Assembly (NCBI GenBank): GCA_021107945.1
Contig: JAIORV010000152.1
Span: 1-35,680, forward strand
DNA length: 35,680 bases
Direction: 5' to 3'
DNA from: Vulcanimicrobiota bacterium
Lineage (GTDB): Bacteria; Vulcanimicrobiota; JAJTBE01
The translations under genes were made by a program, and so were the position numbers. Positions 7,017-15,500 of the stretch are shown here, piece after piece. The notes under the pieces were generated by a model that made no database searches, was not told the DNA's origin, and worked only from the letters and a program-made list of their open reading frames with translations. Each line of letters opens with the position of its first letter. Within the stretch, counting starts at the first letter, position 1.

Positions 7017-8768
7017 GTGAAAATTGAGGGGTCATTTGATAAAACAAACGTTTACATAAGTCCTCAATTATATAATTTTCGTAAGACAGATCAATCATCG
7101 ACGTCAGTAAGACAGGCGGATAAATTTTCTCCAGGCAATGCTTCCCCCGGGAAAAAGCAAAATGACATTCTGGATTCAAAAACCGGCCTCGCCCTGAAAC
7201 GCACAGATTTGAAAGAGACTCCATCACATAAAGATGAAGGCCCTACTGAAATAAATAAATACGTATCTTCGATTGAGAATTTTATCAACGAGATAGACAC
7301 CCATGATATTTCTGTGAAATCTCAAAAGGAAGTTGAATCCGGTCTGAGGCAGATCATAAAAGATGCTGGAGATATACAAGAGGGGCTTCAGACGAAGGAA
7401 GTCTTTCACGGCAAGGACAACCTGAAATGCGCCCTGAAATCCACTGCCGATAGAATTGCCGGGTTAAGAAATCAAGAGGGCGGAATCACTGATGCTGATG
7501 TAGAAAGGATGGGCTTAAATTCCCCCGTCCCCAACTTTGGAGAAGTCAAAAAAGGAATCTTATACCGGGGAGCGCAACCTTCAAGAACAAGCTTGCACTG
7601 GCTTGCCAAAAAAGGAATTAAAACCATCGTAAACTTTCGTGAGGTCGGGCGGGAAGATGAATATGGTTATTCCGATTTTAACCGCCAGGAAGAAAAAAGG
7701 TTATGCAAACAACTTGGTATAAAATACGTCGAAATTAACATAAAAGACCGCGCTTTACCCACGCAAGAAGACGTTTATAAGTTCCTGGACAATTTCGATT
7801 CTAAAAGTACCCGGCCGGTGTTCATCCACTGCGCCGCCGGCGTGGGAAGAACAGGAATAATGGCAGGCCTATTCCACACAAATATTGATGGATGGAAAGC
7901 TTCCAATGCAATAAAGGAAGCCGGTAAGTTCGGACTTCAGCCCGATGTGAAGCCTGACCATAAGATCCAGGCTGAATTTGTCCGGGCTAATGAGACGCTT
8001 CCTCCCCGCAATCCCGTCTTTAAAGCTTTTGCTGAAAACAAGGGAATTATTCAAAAACATACTCTCCACGATACCAGTTTAATGTGGGGAAATATTAATG
8101 AGTCCGCCGCGTTTGGACACAGCTATGAAATTGATGGAAACTATGTTAACATAGGCGGCAAGACATATTTTGTGAACGCCCACGATCCTGAAGCATACAA
8201 AGCTCATGGGGAACCTTTCCCGGCGAAGAATCCGGAGGACTTACACCCCGCCCCCCTGATCAAATTTGCAAAAGAAAAAGGGGTGTTTATAAAATTTGAT
8301 TTTAAAACCCCTTTGGTTATAGATGAGTTTACGAAGTTGGGCAAGGACATTCCTTTTCACCGAAAAATGGGACACGCTTTCGTGAAAGAATTGGAGATGG
8401 AAGGGACGGAATTGAAGCCTTTTCAGACAAAAGAACAGCTTTCTCTGGAGGATGTTGCCCGCGCCAAGGAACTCCTCGGTGGAGCGCCCTTCCAGGTCAG
8501 TTGCCGCGGCGTTACCCTGAAAAACCTTGATCATAAACAGGTGGATCGCATTGCAGAAAAGGTAAAAGGGATTGCCGAAATTGTCAATTTCAACCTTCCC
8601 AAAGGCCAGAAAACGCCATTGCACATTGTAAAATATATGTGGAAAAAATATGGCATTACCACAGAAATAAAAATTAACAGCCCGAAAGACAGGGAATTCT
8701 GGGAAAAGGCAGGGATTCCGTATTTTGGAAGCTCGGACAAAAATGAATATGCGACACCTTTTACTTAA
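7017..8768 (+). CDS. tyrosine-phosphatase-like protein fused to a possible menorin/FAM151-like domain
   Basis: A 583-residue protein. The GTG start is favoured because AGGGGAGGA ends 6 bp before it. Residues 1-165 are polar and low in order, with no signal peptide. Residues 175-325 form a dual-specificity/tyrosine phosphatase domain: NFGEVKKGILYRGAQPS, KTIVNFRE, and the catalytic loop HCAAGVGRTG with Cys and Arg of the CX5R motif. The same loop type occurs in PTP-like inositol-polyphosphate phosphatases. From about 340 the protein resembles the DUF2181/FAM151 phosphodiesterase-like barrel: FVNAHDPEAY, EKGVFIKFDFKTPLVIDEF, then VNFNLPKGQ. That match is my weaker call. It is transcribed away from the inositol genes with a shared upstream region, so a link to inositol phosphates is tempting but unproven. 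Confidence 0.7.
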   Translation: MKIEGSFDKTNVYISPQLYNFRKTDQSSTSVRQADKFSPGNASPGKKQNDILDSKTGLALKRTDLKETPSHKDEGPTEINKYVSSIENFINEIDTHDISVKSQKEVESGLRQIIKDAGDIQEGLQTKEVFHGKDNLKCALKSTADRIAGLRNQEGGITDADVERMGLNSPVPNFGEVKKGILYRGAQPSRTSLHWLAKKGIKTIVNFREVGREDEYGYSDFNRQEEKRLCKQLGIKYVEINIKDRALPTQEDVYKFLDNFDSKSTRPVFIHCAAGVGRTGIMAGLFHTNIDGWKASNAIKEAGKFGLQPDVKPDHKIQAEFVRANETLPPRNPVFKAFAENKGIIQKHTLHDTSLMWGNINESAAFGHSYEIDGNYVNIGGKTYFVNAHDPEAYKAHGEPFPAKNPEDLHPAPLIKFAKEKGVFIKFDFKTPLVIDEFTKLGKDIPFHRKMGHAFVKELEMEGTELKPFQTKEQLSLEDVARAKELLGGAPFQVSCRGVTLKNLDHKQVDRIAEKVKGIAEIVNFNLPKGQKTPLHIVKYMWKKYGITTEIKINSPKDREFWEKAGIPYFGSSDKNEYATPFT

Positions 8769-9353
8769 CCTATCACTCCGCCGGAGGATGCCTCACTGAA
8801 AAGAGTTGAACCTGAATACCTTGCTCATAGTTAATCTTTCAAGAATCGGAGCTTCTCTCATAAAAAAAACATCAAAAAGTCATCGCCTGGATTTCCTCGT
8901 TGGAGCAGTGTGACAGGTTTGCTGTGACTTTTCCGTTCCTGAAACAAGTTCAGGACAGGCTTCCCGGTACGACCTTCTCAGGAGCACCCTTCTATGAATT
9001 TTTCCATTTGTTGTGTATGTGCGGTTGTCGATATACATAGTGTCCATATTATATATATCAAACTACATGGCAATATCATTATCAAAGCTTATTCCATATA
9101 ATATTGCCTTTTTTTGGCTCCCCCCTCCAAGGCTAATCTTTCATGACATTTTTTAAGACAACACCCGGATTTTAATCGGGTGGTAGGACGATGCTCCAAC
9201 TTAGAGATTATTCTTGTGTATTCTTGTTCCCGATACACTATTAACCTTCAGAATCTGGAAGATCCGTTAAAGAACCTGGCGCGCTTCTTAACTTTTCTCC
9301 TTTCCCCCTAAAGATAAAATGAAAGCAAATCTTGGCCGCAGGGGAGAGAAAAG
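8769..9353. other. intergenic stretch with palindromic repeats
   Basis: No convincing gene is seen. The stretch holds a TCCTGAA/TTCAGGA palindrome at 8937-8955 (a common dispersed bacterial repeat) and a single CACCCG...CGGGTG palindrome unit at 9152-9184. An AT-rich tract near 9040-9110 carries no recognisable promoter pair that I can defend. Confidence 0.6.
9152..9184. repeat. single palindrome unit related to the 3981-4160 element
   Basis: TTTAAGACAACACCC, then GGATTTTAATCGGGTGG, repeats the left end and first palindrome of the element at 3981 with one inserted G. The other three palindromes are missing, so this is a solo or decayed copy. Confidence 0.7.
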
Positions 9354-9605
9354 ATGAATGCTTCTTTTAGGGAGAAAGGATCGGGGCAAAGAAAGAATAA
9401 CCTCTCTCCTTTCAACGAAGGTGTCTTACGGGATGTCCTGCCACCTTCAGACATCCTGGCACGCCTTTTTGAGCAGGCCAGGAAGATCAGGGCGAAAAGG
9501 TCGGAAGAAGAAGCCCGTCCCACTTCCCAAACAAAACTCCGAAAAAATCCCTATATAAAGTTGAGGCACATTCTTAATTCCTCCCTCCTGAATTTGTATA
9601 GGTAA
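9354..9605 (+). CDS. small basic hypothetical protein
   Basis: An 83-residue frame with ATG 9354 behind AGGGGAGAG at a good distance. The middle segment (SDILARLFEQARKIRAKRSE) could form an amphipathic helix. The rest is rich in Arg, Lys, Ser and Asn and has no known motif. The ribosome site is the only real support. It may be a spurious frame in the gap before the sugar kinase. Confidence 0.3.
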   Translation: MNASFREKGSGQRKNNLSPFNEGVLRDVLPPSDILARLFEQARKIRAKRSEEEARPTSQTKLRKNPYIKLRHILNSSLLNLYR

Positions 9606-9763
9606 GTGCAGAGTCGGAGCGCAATACCCGGGGGGGAGCAAGAGCGATATTCCATTCTCTGCCTGTGGAGGAAATGAATCATGAAAAAGCGGGGATTAAG
9701 AAGAACAATAAAGCTCTTCCAGCCCTTAAAGAAAAGTAGTAAATATTTTTGGAGGTGTTATCA

Positions 9764-10741
9764 ATGGACCATATTTCAATTGTAGGCTCTGTATGCTATG
9801 ACGTGGGAGGCATAATATCAAAAGCTGTCGGCGGCAAGATATTCATTGGACCCGAGATCCTCAGATCGCCCGGTGGAGCTCTTTTCCACACCGCCCGCTA
9901 CCTGGGATCTCAGAACCTTTCAGTAGCCGTGAAGACATTTGTGGCTTTGGAAAAAGATGTATATGGCGAAATGATCAAAAAGGAGCTCAAGGAGCAAGGA
10001 ATGGATATCAGCCACCTGAAGGAGGTTGAAATGTCAACCAACTTCTCGGTATTCGCCCTGGATCCGGAGACAGCGGAAAGGATTATCATTGTTATTGAGG
10101 GTGCTATCCGAAAATACGAGATGAATTTTAAGGATTATTACACAATTGGAAAATCTCGAGCTGTCTTCCTTACGCATAGTTATGCAGAGGATTCGAGAGA
10201 GCAAATAAAAGAGATTGCCAGGATATGTCAAAAAAAAAATCCAATCTTCTGCCAGATGGGGAAAACTCAGTATGCTTTTGGAATGGAATTCCTGTCGAAC
10301 ATCGCACAAAAGGTGACTTCAATCCAATTCAACGAGGATGAAGCTAGGCAGGTACTCAATATCAAGAACAACCCGACAGGTGTTCAGTTGGCAACGCGGC
10401 TGGTCGAAGAGCTGCCGGGAGTGCCTATCATCAATTTGACATTCGGAAACGGGGGTTCCATAACATACGACCGGCGCACTGACTCATTCCACACCTCCGG
10501 CATTCATGTCGTTGATTCCGTAAACTCGGTGGGAGCGGGTGACATCTTTTTCGCCAGCTTCAACCTGGAGTTCTTACTCTCCGGTGGAGACACTCAAAAA
10601 GCGTTGTTAACCGCCCGCGCCTCTGCAGCCCAAAAGACCACGGGGGAAATTCTCAAAAGGGATGAAGTTGCAGGTTTCCAGAAAAAATATCCCGCTCTTC
10701 CGATTGTGGTGCAAGCTGCTTCCAGAAAGGCCGCCGCCTGA
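9764..10741 (+). CDS. PfkB-family carbohydrate kinase
   Basis: A 325-residue ribokinase-fold kinase. Visible landmarks are the N-terminal DHISIVGSVCYDVGG, the substrate-side SPGGALFHTARYLG and the C-terminal signature NSVGAGDIFFASF. The last contains the catalytic-base Asp and the anion hole that binds ATP phosphates. I start at ATG 9764 because GGAGG at 9751-9755 lies 8 bp before it; a TTG at 9749 would sit on that ribosome site. The family phosphorylates sugars, nucleosides and, in some members, inositol. Given the inositol genes 3 kb away, inositol or a keto-deoxy-gluconate are possible substrates, but the sequence alone does not decide. It stands alone on its strand. Confidence 0.85.
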   Translation: MDHISIVGSVCYDVGGIISKAVGGKIFIGPEILRSPGGALFHTARYLGSQNLSVAVKTFVALEKDVYGEMIKKELKEQGMDISHLKEVEMSTNFSVFALDPETAERIIIVIEGAIRKYEMNFKDYYTIGKSRAVFLTHSYAEDSREQIKEIARICQKKNPIFCQMGKTQYAFGMEFLSNIAQKVTSIQFNEDEARQVLNIKNNPTGVQLATRLVEELPGVPIINLTFGNGGSITYDRRTDSFHTSGIHVVDSVNSVGAGDIFFASFNLEFLLSGGDTQKALLTARASAAQKTTGEILKRDEVAGFQKKYPALPIVVQAASRKAAA

Positions 10742-10830
10742 CCGGGATTATACAAAAGAGGGAACCAGCTACTTTTGTGAGCCGCTTCCCCTCGGGCAAC
10801 CCTCTCGATGCGTGTTTTATTGAAGTCTAT

Positions 10831-11200
10831 TTATGCAACACAGACAAAGTTCTTGCCGTTAATGGCCACCTTCTCGGCAAATCTCAATGAGCCTAAGACG
10901 CCGGGATGATCAGGGTTAATGATGAGGGCATTCATAAAAGCGTCTCGTACCGATCTGAACCTGCCAAGCTTCAGAAAACCTATTCACAGACAGTAGTGAA
11001 TGAGCGCAGTCTCCCTGAAGCCGGGGGCATTCTCAATCATTCCAATAAGTCGAGTAATTCCTTCCCGAATCTTCTCCCGGCGCCCTGAGATGAAGCTCCG
11101 CCCGATCACCTACCGCAGTTCTGACAGATATTCTTCACTGGTTTTTCCTGGCACTTCACTCACCCTTTTCGCAAAGTATATAGGGGAGTGATTGTGATTG
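10831..11200 (-). pseudogene. TPR-like protein remnant with two nonsense codons
   Basis: One continuous minus-strand frame reads IYFAKRVSEVPGKTSEEYLS, then IREGITRLIGMIENAPGFRE, then GFLKLGRFRSVRDAFMNALI and NPDHPGVLGSLRFAEKVAIN. It is interrupted by a TAG after SELR and a TGA after HYCL where a Gly codon would fit. It ends at TAA 10831-10833. The LG..A...N..HP spacing is that of a tetratricopeptide repeat. Coding quality remains good between the stops, so decay looks recent. The upstream limit near 11200 is uncertain. Confidence 0.55.
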
Positions 11201-11255
11201 AAGCTTACATTTTCTATCAGGACTTACGTAAACCGAGAAATTCTCTTAATTTAGC

Positions 11256-11860
11256 ATGGATATTTTGACTCAAAGGAGCAAGCGCTCAATCTGTGCCACC
11301 ACGACAGCCTCTGCAGAATGCTCATGGGGATGAATCTTACAATGACGGTGCTCTCGAAGTTTTTTAGCCGATGGATTCGCATAAACCGCAGGCGTCCAGG
11401 ACGGCTTATCCTTGATGATACGCTCGTCGAAAAGATTCACTCAAGGGCAATGGAATGTGCAGGGCATGCCTGGTCATCATCCCCTGGGACGCTCCATTAT
11501 GGGGATTTATATAGTGGTGCTTTGCTAGGCTGACGAGGAAGTGCGGATTCCCATCTATTTCCGCCTCTGGCTTCCAAAGGAAAGAACAATCCACTGCAAG
11601 ACCAAGGTGGATCTGGCGATTGTTACTCTCTAACTCTCTTCCAATGCTTTTCCTTCGATTGTCGGATCACTTCCAAAAAACCGGGATATGGGACTCTTTG
11701 CAATGGCGGCAATTCTATGCGGTTGATCGATTCTGCACTCGATTTCATTTCTCTTCCAGCGAGGGACCGTATTCCATGCCCTAAGCCAGGCGCTGAGAAA
11801 TAAATCGGAGGTTGTTACCAGTCCCATGTGTCTTTTAAGGGGACGCAAAAGAAAAGATTT
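11256..11860 (+). pseudogene. degenerate DDE transposase remnant
   Basis: A starting frame (MDILTQRSKRSI) breaks near 11320. The next frame contains FFSRWIRINRRRPGRLILDD followed by TLVEKIHSRAMECAGHAWSS, where ILDDTL looks like the first catalytic Asp region of IS4/IS701-like transposases. Shortly after a stop comes IPIYFRLWLPKE, the usual next conserved strand (PL.LRLY..K). The remainder to about 11860 shows only scattered similarity. There are several frameshifts and stops, so it is inactive. No terminal inverted repeats could be matched by eye. Confidence 0.6.
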
Positions 11861-11955
11861 GTATAGTGCTTTTGGCGTTGTAAGAGGCGAATTTCAACTG
11901 CTATAGTTGACTTTTCCTTCATTGTAAGCGTTACTTGTGTTGAGGAAGGATAACT

Positions 11956-12432
11956 ATGAAGAAGAAGATCTACCTGCCAAAGACACTAAAGGAACTGCAA
12001 TCTCTTGACGATGATCGGCTCAAGGAATTGTGGGTAAGATATTTCAATGCACCACCAACAATGGCTTGTCCTGGGATGATAAGGACATTGTGGTATAGAA
12101 TCCAATGTGAGAACCATAATTTGCGCATTAAACAGAAGAATATCACCAGGCTGAACCGCTACTCAACTAACCCGGACAAATACATAGAGAAATCATACAA
12201 AACCAAGTATCATCTGAGAAGCGGTATGGAAATTGTGAAGACATACCGGGGCAGACAGTATCGGGTACTTGTCCGCTCGCCGGGGGAGTTTGTCTATGAC
12301 AACCAATCCTACAAAAGCCTGTCGGCCGTTGCAAAATCTATCTGTAACAAGAAGGTTTCCGGGTATGACTTCTTCGGGATCAACAATAAATGTCATAGGA
12401 ATAGCAAGTTTATTCGTGGTGGAAACCCCTAA
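11956..12432 (+). CDS. DUF2924 protein of a serine-recombinase cassette
   Basis: A 158-residue protein with the DUF2924 pattern: a leading LKELWVRYFNAPP, then GMIRTLWYRIQCENH, then RSGMEIVKTYRGRQYRVLV, FVYDNQSYKSLSAVAKSICN and VSGYDFFGIN. AGGAAGGA precedes ATG 11956. Genes of this family are regularly found immediately before a large serine recombinase in small integrated elements, as here. The molecular role is unknown; the central RGRQYRV and basic N-terminus suggest nucleic-acid binding. The 200-bp gap to the recombinase is filled by three hairpins. Confidence 0.75.
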   Translation: MKKKIYLPKTLKELQSLDDDRLKELWVRYFNAPPTMACPGMIRTLWYRIQCENHNLRIKQKNITRLNRYSTNPDKYIEKSYKTKYHLRSGMEIVKTYRGRQYRVLVRSPGEFVYDNQSYKSLSAVAKSICNKKVSGYDFFGINNKCHRNSKFIRGGNP

Positions 12433-12473
12433 GTTGTTTCCCCCACACCCCCTTCCTCAGAAAATTTCATACT

Positions 12474-12588
12474 GCCGGATTGATGGAAATCGGAAATTTC
12501 CATCAATCCGGCGACATAAAAGTTCTTGGAGAGGGCGGGTGCCCAACCGTAGGTTGGGCGCGAGAAGCCTTCTTTCAAGAAGGTTCTC
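12474..12588. promoter_or_regulatory. three consecutive hairpins upstream of the recombinase
   Basis: Hairpin 1 is a perfect 17-bp inverted repeat: arms 12474-12490 and 12496-12512 with loop CGGAA. Hairpin 2 is GCCCAACC-GTA-GGTTGGGC at 12541-12559. Hairpin 3 is GAGAAGCCTTCTT-TC-AAGAAGGTTCTC at 12562-12588 with one bulge. None is followed by a run of T on the plus strand, so simple terminators are unlikely. They may be recombination or attenuation structures of the cassette. Confidence 0.65.
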
Positions 12589-12635
12589 CCTGAAAATCAA
12601 ACAAATAGCTCTTGAAAATGGCTGGAGGTATAGAA

Positions 12636-14108
12636 ATGCAAAGGGTAAATTGTGCCATATATGTTCGAAAATCCACGGAGAAGGGATTGGAGCAGGAGTT
12701 TAATTCTCTCCACAACCAGGAGGAAGCTTGCAAGAACTACATCCTGTCCCAGGCATTTAACGGGTGGGAATACTACAGGACTTACGAGGACGGCGGTGTC
12801 TCCGGCGGGACGATGAAACGCCCGTCTCTCAAAAGAATGCTTCTTGATATGAAGAAGGGACTTGTTCAGACTATTGTGGTTTACAAGGTGGACCGCCTCT
12901 CAAGATCCATTATCGATTTTCACAATATGATGAAGGAGTTTGAAAAATACAACTGTAGCTTCGTTTCCATCACACAGGCATTCGACACCTCCAATTCTAT
13001 GGGAAAGCTCACTCTCAATATGTTGCTCTCGTTTGCTCAGTTCGAACGGGAGGTCTCTGCGGAGAGAATCCGGGATAAGATTGCCGCCACCAAAAAGAAA
13101 GGGTTGTGGACAGGGGGATGCCCACCGCTGGGTTATGATCTGTCGGAGAAGAGGTTGATTCCCAATCCGAAGGAGGCGGAGCATGTCAGGTTCATTTTTA
13201 AGAAATACGTGGAGTTGAAGTCGCTAATCAAGTTGAGGAAATTTCTATTGAACACTGATGTAAGAACCAAGAAATGGACCAGTAAAACCGGTTTAAAGAA
13301 AGGCGGAATGGTATTCTCCCGCTCCATGCTGTCCCGTTTGCTTCGCTCCAAGGTTTATATCGGTAAAATCGAGAACAAAAAAGACGGAGTCTCATACCCT
13401 GGAAAACACCAAGCTATAGTGAGCAGAGACCTTTTCAACAACGTCCAATCGCTCCTCGATAACAATCGGAAGAATAGGCTGGAAACATATAGCCGGGATT
13501 CGTTTCTTCTATCCGGCAAGATATTTGATGAAGGTGGGAAGCCATTTAAGAATGAGAAGGGGACAAAAAACAAGGTGAAAAAGTATCGATATTACGCACA
13601 AAAAGGCAGGTACCTTCCCGCAGGCGATTTTGAGGATATCACCTTTGAAGTTGTAAAAGATTTACTGAACTGTCCGCTGAACAAAATCCTTACCGACGGA
13701 CAGGCGCTTGATTTCAAGCAGATTGATTTTGACGGACTGACTTTGCGCAAACAGGCAGATTTGATCAGAGCTATGATTTCAAGGATTATCTATCACGATG
13801 AAAAGCTGACCTATTTTATCAATGTTGACGACCTGTCATATCTCAGGTCATTCGGAAAGAAGGATTACATCAATGTAAAAAGTGACGAAAGCGACGCCCG
13901 GATATACCTTGCCGGGGACAAGAAAAACCTTGTTGTCGAGAAAGATATACTACTCGCCAGCCGACCTTCAACGAATCAATATATCGGGGACGGCAAAAAG
14001 ATCATTACGGTATCCGGAAACAACACAAACCTGATAAAAGCCCTCAGCGTCGGATGGAGATATGGGAAAATGTTTATGGGAAAATGTTTAATGAAGGAAA
14101 AACAATAA
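12636..14108 (+). CDS. large serine recombinase, C-terminus frameshifted
   Basis: The resolvase-type catalytic domain spans residues 1-150: CAIYVRKST with the nucleophile near Ser13, EDGGVSGGTMKRPSLKRML, YKVDRLSRS, and FAQFEREVSAERIRDKIAAT. A recombinase domain follows (CPPLGYDL, SRSMLSRLLRSKVYIGKIEN). ATG 12636 is chosen because GGAGG ends 7 bp upstream; ATG 12618 and TTG 12612 lack one. The frame ends 14108 in MGKCLMKEKQ, an artefact of a 14-bp duplication at 14062-14089. The natural C-terminus, a helix-turn-helix tail, continues in another frame to 14308. The catalytic part is intact; loss of the tail probably weakens function. Confidence 0.85.
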   Translation: MQRVNCAIYVRKSTEKGLEQEFNSLHNQEEACKNYILSQAFNGWEYYRTYEDGGVSGGTMKRPSLKRMLLDMKKGLVQTIVVYKVDRLSRSIIDFHNMMKEFEKYNCSFVSITQAFDTSNSMGKLTLNMLLSFAQFEREVSAERIRDKIAATKKKGLWTGGCPPLGYDLSEKRLIPNPKEAEHVRFIFKKYVELKSLIKLRKFLLNTDVRTKKWTSKTGLKKGGMVFSRSMLSRLLRSKVYIGKIENKKDGVSYPGKHQAIVSRDLFNNVQSLLDNNRKNRLETYSRDSFLLSGKIFDEGGKPFKNEKGTKNKVKKYRYYAQKGRYLPAGDFEDITFEVVKDLLNCPLNKILTDGQALDFKQIDFDGLTLRKQADLIRAMISRIIYHDEKLTYFINVDDLSYLRSFGKKDYINVKSDESDARIYLAGDKKNLVVEKDILLASRPSTNQYIGDGKKIITVSGNNTNLIKALSVGWRYGKMFMGKCLMKEKQ

Positions 14109-14308
14109 GGCAAATTGGCACTGAAGAAAAAAGAGCCGACAGGACGATTTACAAATATCTGAATCTCAACTACCTCTCCCCTAATGTCGTTAATAGTGTC
14201 ATGGACAGCGAAGCCCCGTCGCATATTAACCTGCAGGCACTCTTCAACATCGCCTCAAAGTATCCCGATTTCAATGATCAGGAGCAGGTGTTTTATTGTA
14301 GGCAATAG
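14054..14308 (+). pseudogene. separated helix-turn-helix tail of the serine recombinase
   Basis: This frame carries NEGKTIRQIGTEEKRADRTI followed by YKYLNLNYLSPNVVNSVMDS. That is the C-terminal DNA-binding tail usual in recombinases of DUF2924 cassettes (a segment of the type AEAEKI..YVSR.LRL..LAPDIVEAIL). Deleting one copy of the 14-bp duplication joins GWRYGKMF directly to NEGKTIRQIG in the recombinase frame. It is therefore the missing end of that gene and not a separate gene. Confidence 0.8.
14062..14089 (+). repeat. 14-bp tandem duplication inside the recombinase
   Basis: ATGGGAAAATGTTT occurs twice without a gap (14062-14075 and 14076-14089). Fourteen is not a multiple of three, so the second copy moves the frame and creates the stop at 14106-14108. 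Confidence 0.95.
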
Positions 14309-14512
14309 TAGGTAATAGTCTGAAGTTGTGCAAAGCTGTTGGGGAAGAAACTTTTTTTAAAAAAATTCTCTTCCTGCGCCCAAAGATGAAAACAACGCCA
14401 ATACCTTTGACTCACCCAATTTCGCCCATGTATAGAAACCCATATGTCTCGCCAAATTCATCGCAGATCACAAGCTTACCCAAGTCAAAGTTACTTCCCA
14501 CAATGCAAAAAT

Positions 14513-14528
14513 CCCGCAGTGTTGCGGG
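14513..14528. terminator. rho-independent terminator, mainly for the minus strand
   Basis: CCCGCA-GTGT-TGCGGG forms a 6-bp GC stem. On the minus strand it is followed by ATTTTTG, on the plus strand by ACTTTTG. It could close the recombinase cassette and any transcript coming from the IS remnants on the other strand. The surrounding 14309-14633 holds no other supportable gene. Confidence 0.6.
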
Positions 14529-14633
14529 ACTTTTGAGATGTTTTGTATATAAACATTAAACATGAAAAATACTGGTGGTGGACTAAAAATTCCCAGACTC
14601 AACCATACAAGAATCTCACTTGAAAACATCAAA

Positions 14634-14845
14634 TAACAGGGAATTTACAGGGAAATATTAAATTTTCGGGTAAGTTCATTGGAATAAGGGAAAATCGAGA
14701 TGGAACAAACATAGTAAAACAGGAGCTTTCCACGATCAAAGAATCCCCTAAAACTCCAAATTCCCTGAAAAGATAACAGGGAATTTTTTTGGGGTAACAG
14801 GGAAAGATTTTGGACTAATGGGAAATATCGTTGGAAATGCAATCT
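14634..14845. repeat. scattered ACAGGGAA repeats
   Basis: ACAGGGAA occurs at 14636, 14647, 14776 and 14797, with a related ATGGGAAATAT near 14818. Two copies are 11 bp apart and two are 21 bp apart, and inverted TTCCCTG lies at 14761. No gene is visible in the stretch. The pattern resembles end-binding sites of a transposable element, perhaps left by one of the IS remnants next to it. Confidence 0.5.
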
Positions 14846-14871
14846 CCTGACCACGTCTAGAAAGTACAACA

Positions 14872-15138
14872 TTATCTATACTCCTCCAAACCATAATCAA
14901 CCTTGAGTTTATTCAAAGACTTGTTTTCATCCCCAAATATCACCGCAGCTTCCCCGATAAACGAGTTCTTTTGGCGGGAAAGCTGGTTGGGATGAAGTCC
15001 GTATTTAGATGCAATCTGAGATAACGATTGCTCTTCCCCCAAAAACTTCAGGATAACCTCAGCTTTGAACTGAGGTGATACTTTTATCGATTCTTTATTA
15101 ATTGGGGACCTCCACACCTTCTTTCTTGGTCTCCACAC
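14872..15138 (-). mobile_element. IS3-family transposase OrfA remnant
   Basis: An 88-residue frame whose core SPQFKAEVILKFLGEEQSLS, then QIASKYGLHPNQLSRQKNSF, is the helix-turn-helix of IS3-type OrfA proteins. OrfA provides DNA binding and is normally fused to OrfB by programmed frameshifting. No OrfB follows at 14872, so the element is 3'-truncated. TCCACACCTT occurs twice just upstream (15109-15134) and may be part of an IS end. The MWRPRKKVWRSPINKE leader is probably read from those repeats, so the true start is uncertain. Confidence 0.75.
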
Positions 15139-15353
15139 CTTAAATACTTTTATATATTGTCCGAATTTATGGGTCCACTAAAACCCCGTGTAAATTCCTT
15201 CTCAAAAATGTACAGTTTTTCCGAAAAATTCCCACTTAAAAATGTTCAGGTACATCTGTATCCTTGAGGCCACAAATATCGCGACGGCTTTGAATATGCC
15301 CTGTCAATAATTTAAACATTTTTTTTAACTGTTTCGATTCCTCTTTCAGGTTG

Positions 15354-15500
15354 TTAGCCGCCTTCCAGACAGATGTTTTCTTTTGATTTCTCTGCAACCG
15401 CCTCCTCTCTGACCATCCTGCTTTTGCCTTTTAGCCTATGACTTTCGCCTTTGAGGTAATAGACGTCGCCGTGGTGATGCAGTTGGTTAACTCTATCCTT
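15354..15500 (-). mobile_element. IS21-type IstB C-terminal remnant
   Basis: The minus-strand frame DRVNQLHHHGDVYYLKGESH, then RLKGKSRMVREEA, matches the end of IstB (DnaC-like helper ATPase) proteins, whose usual form is DRLLHHA..L.IKGESYRL. The N-terminal ATPase part is missing. The fragment begins exactly where the HD-GYP gene ends. Nearby AAAAATGTACAGTTTTT and AAAAATGTTCAGG (15204-15250) look like IS21 end repeats. The remaining 15139-15353 holds no other gene. Confidence 0.6.

Noticed and set aside
9680-9745. Short basic ORF starting MKKRGLRRTIKLFQPL
   Set aside because: Although GGAGG precedes it, it is very short and runs into the sugar kinase leader; there is no further support.
14326-14559. 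Plus-strand ORF of 77 residues after the recombinase
   Set aside because: It contains the terminator hairpin, has no ribosome site and shows no protein-like pattern.
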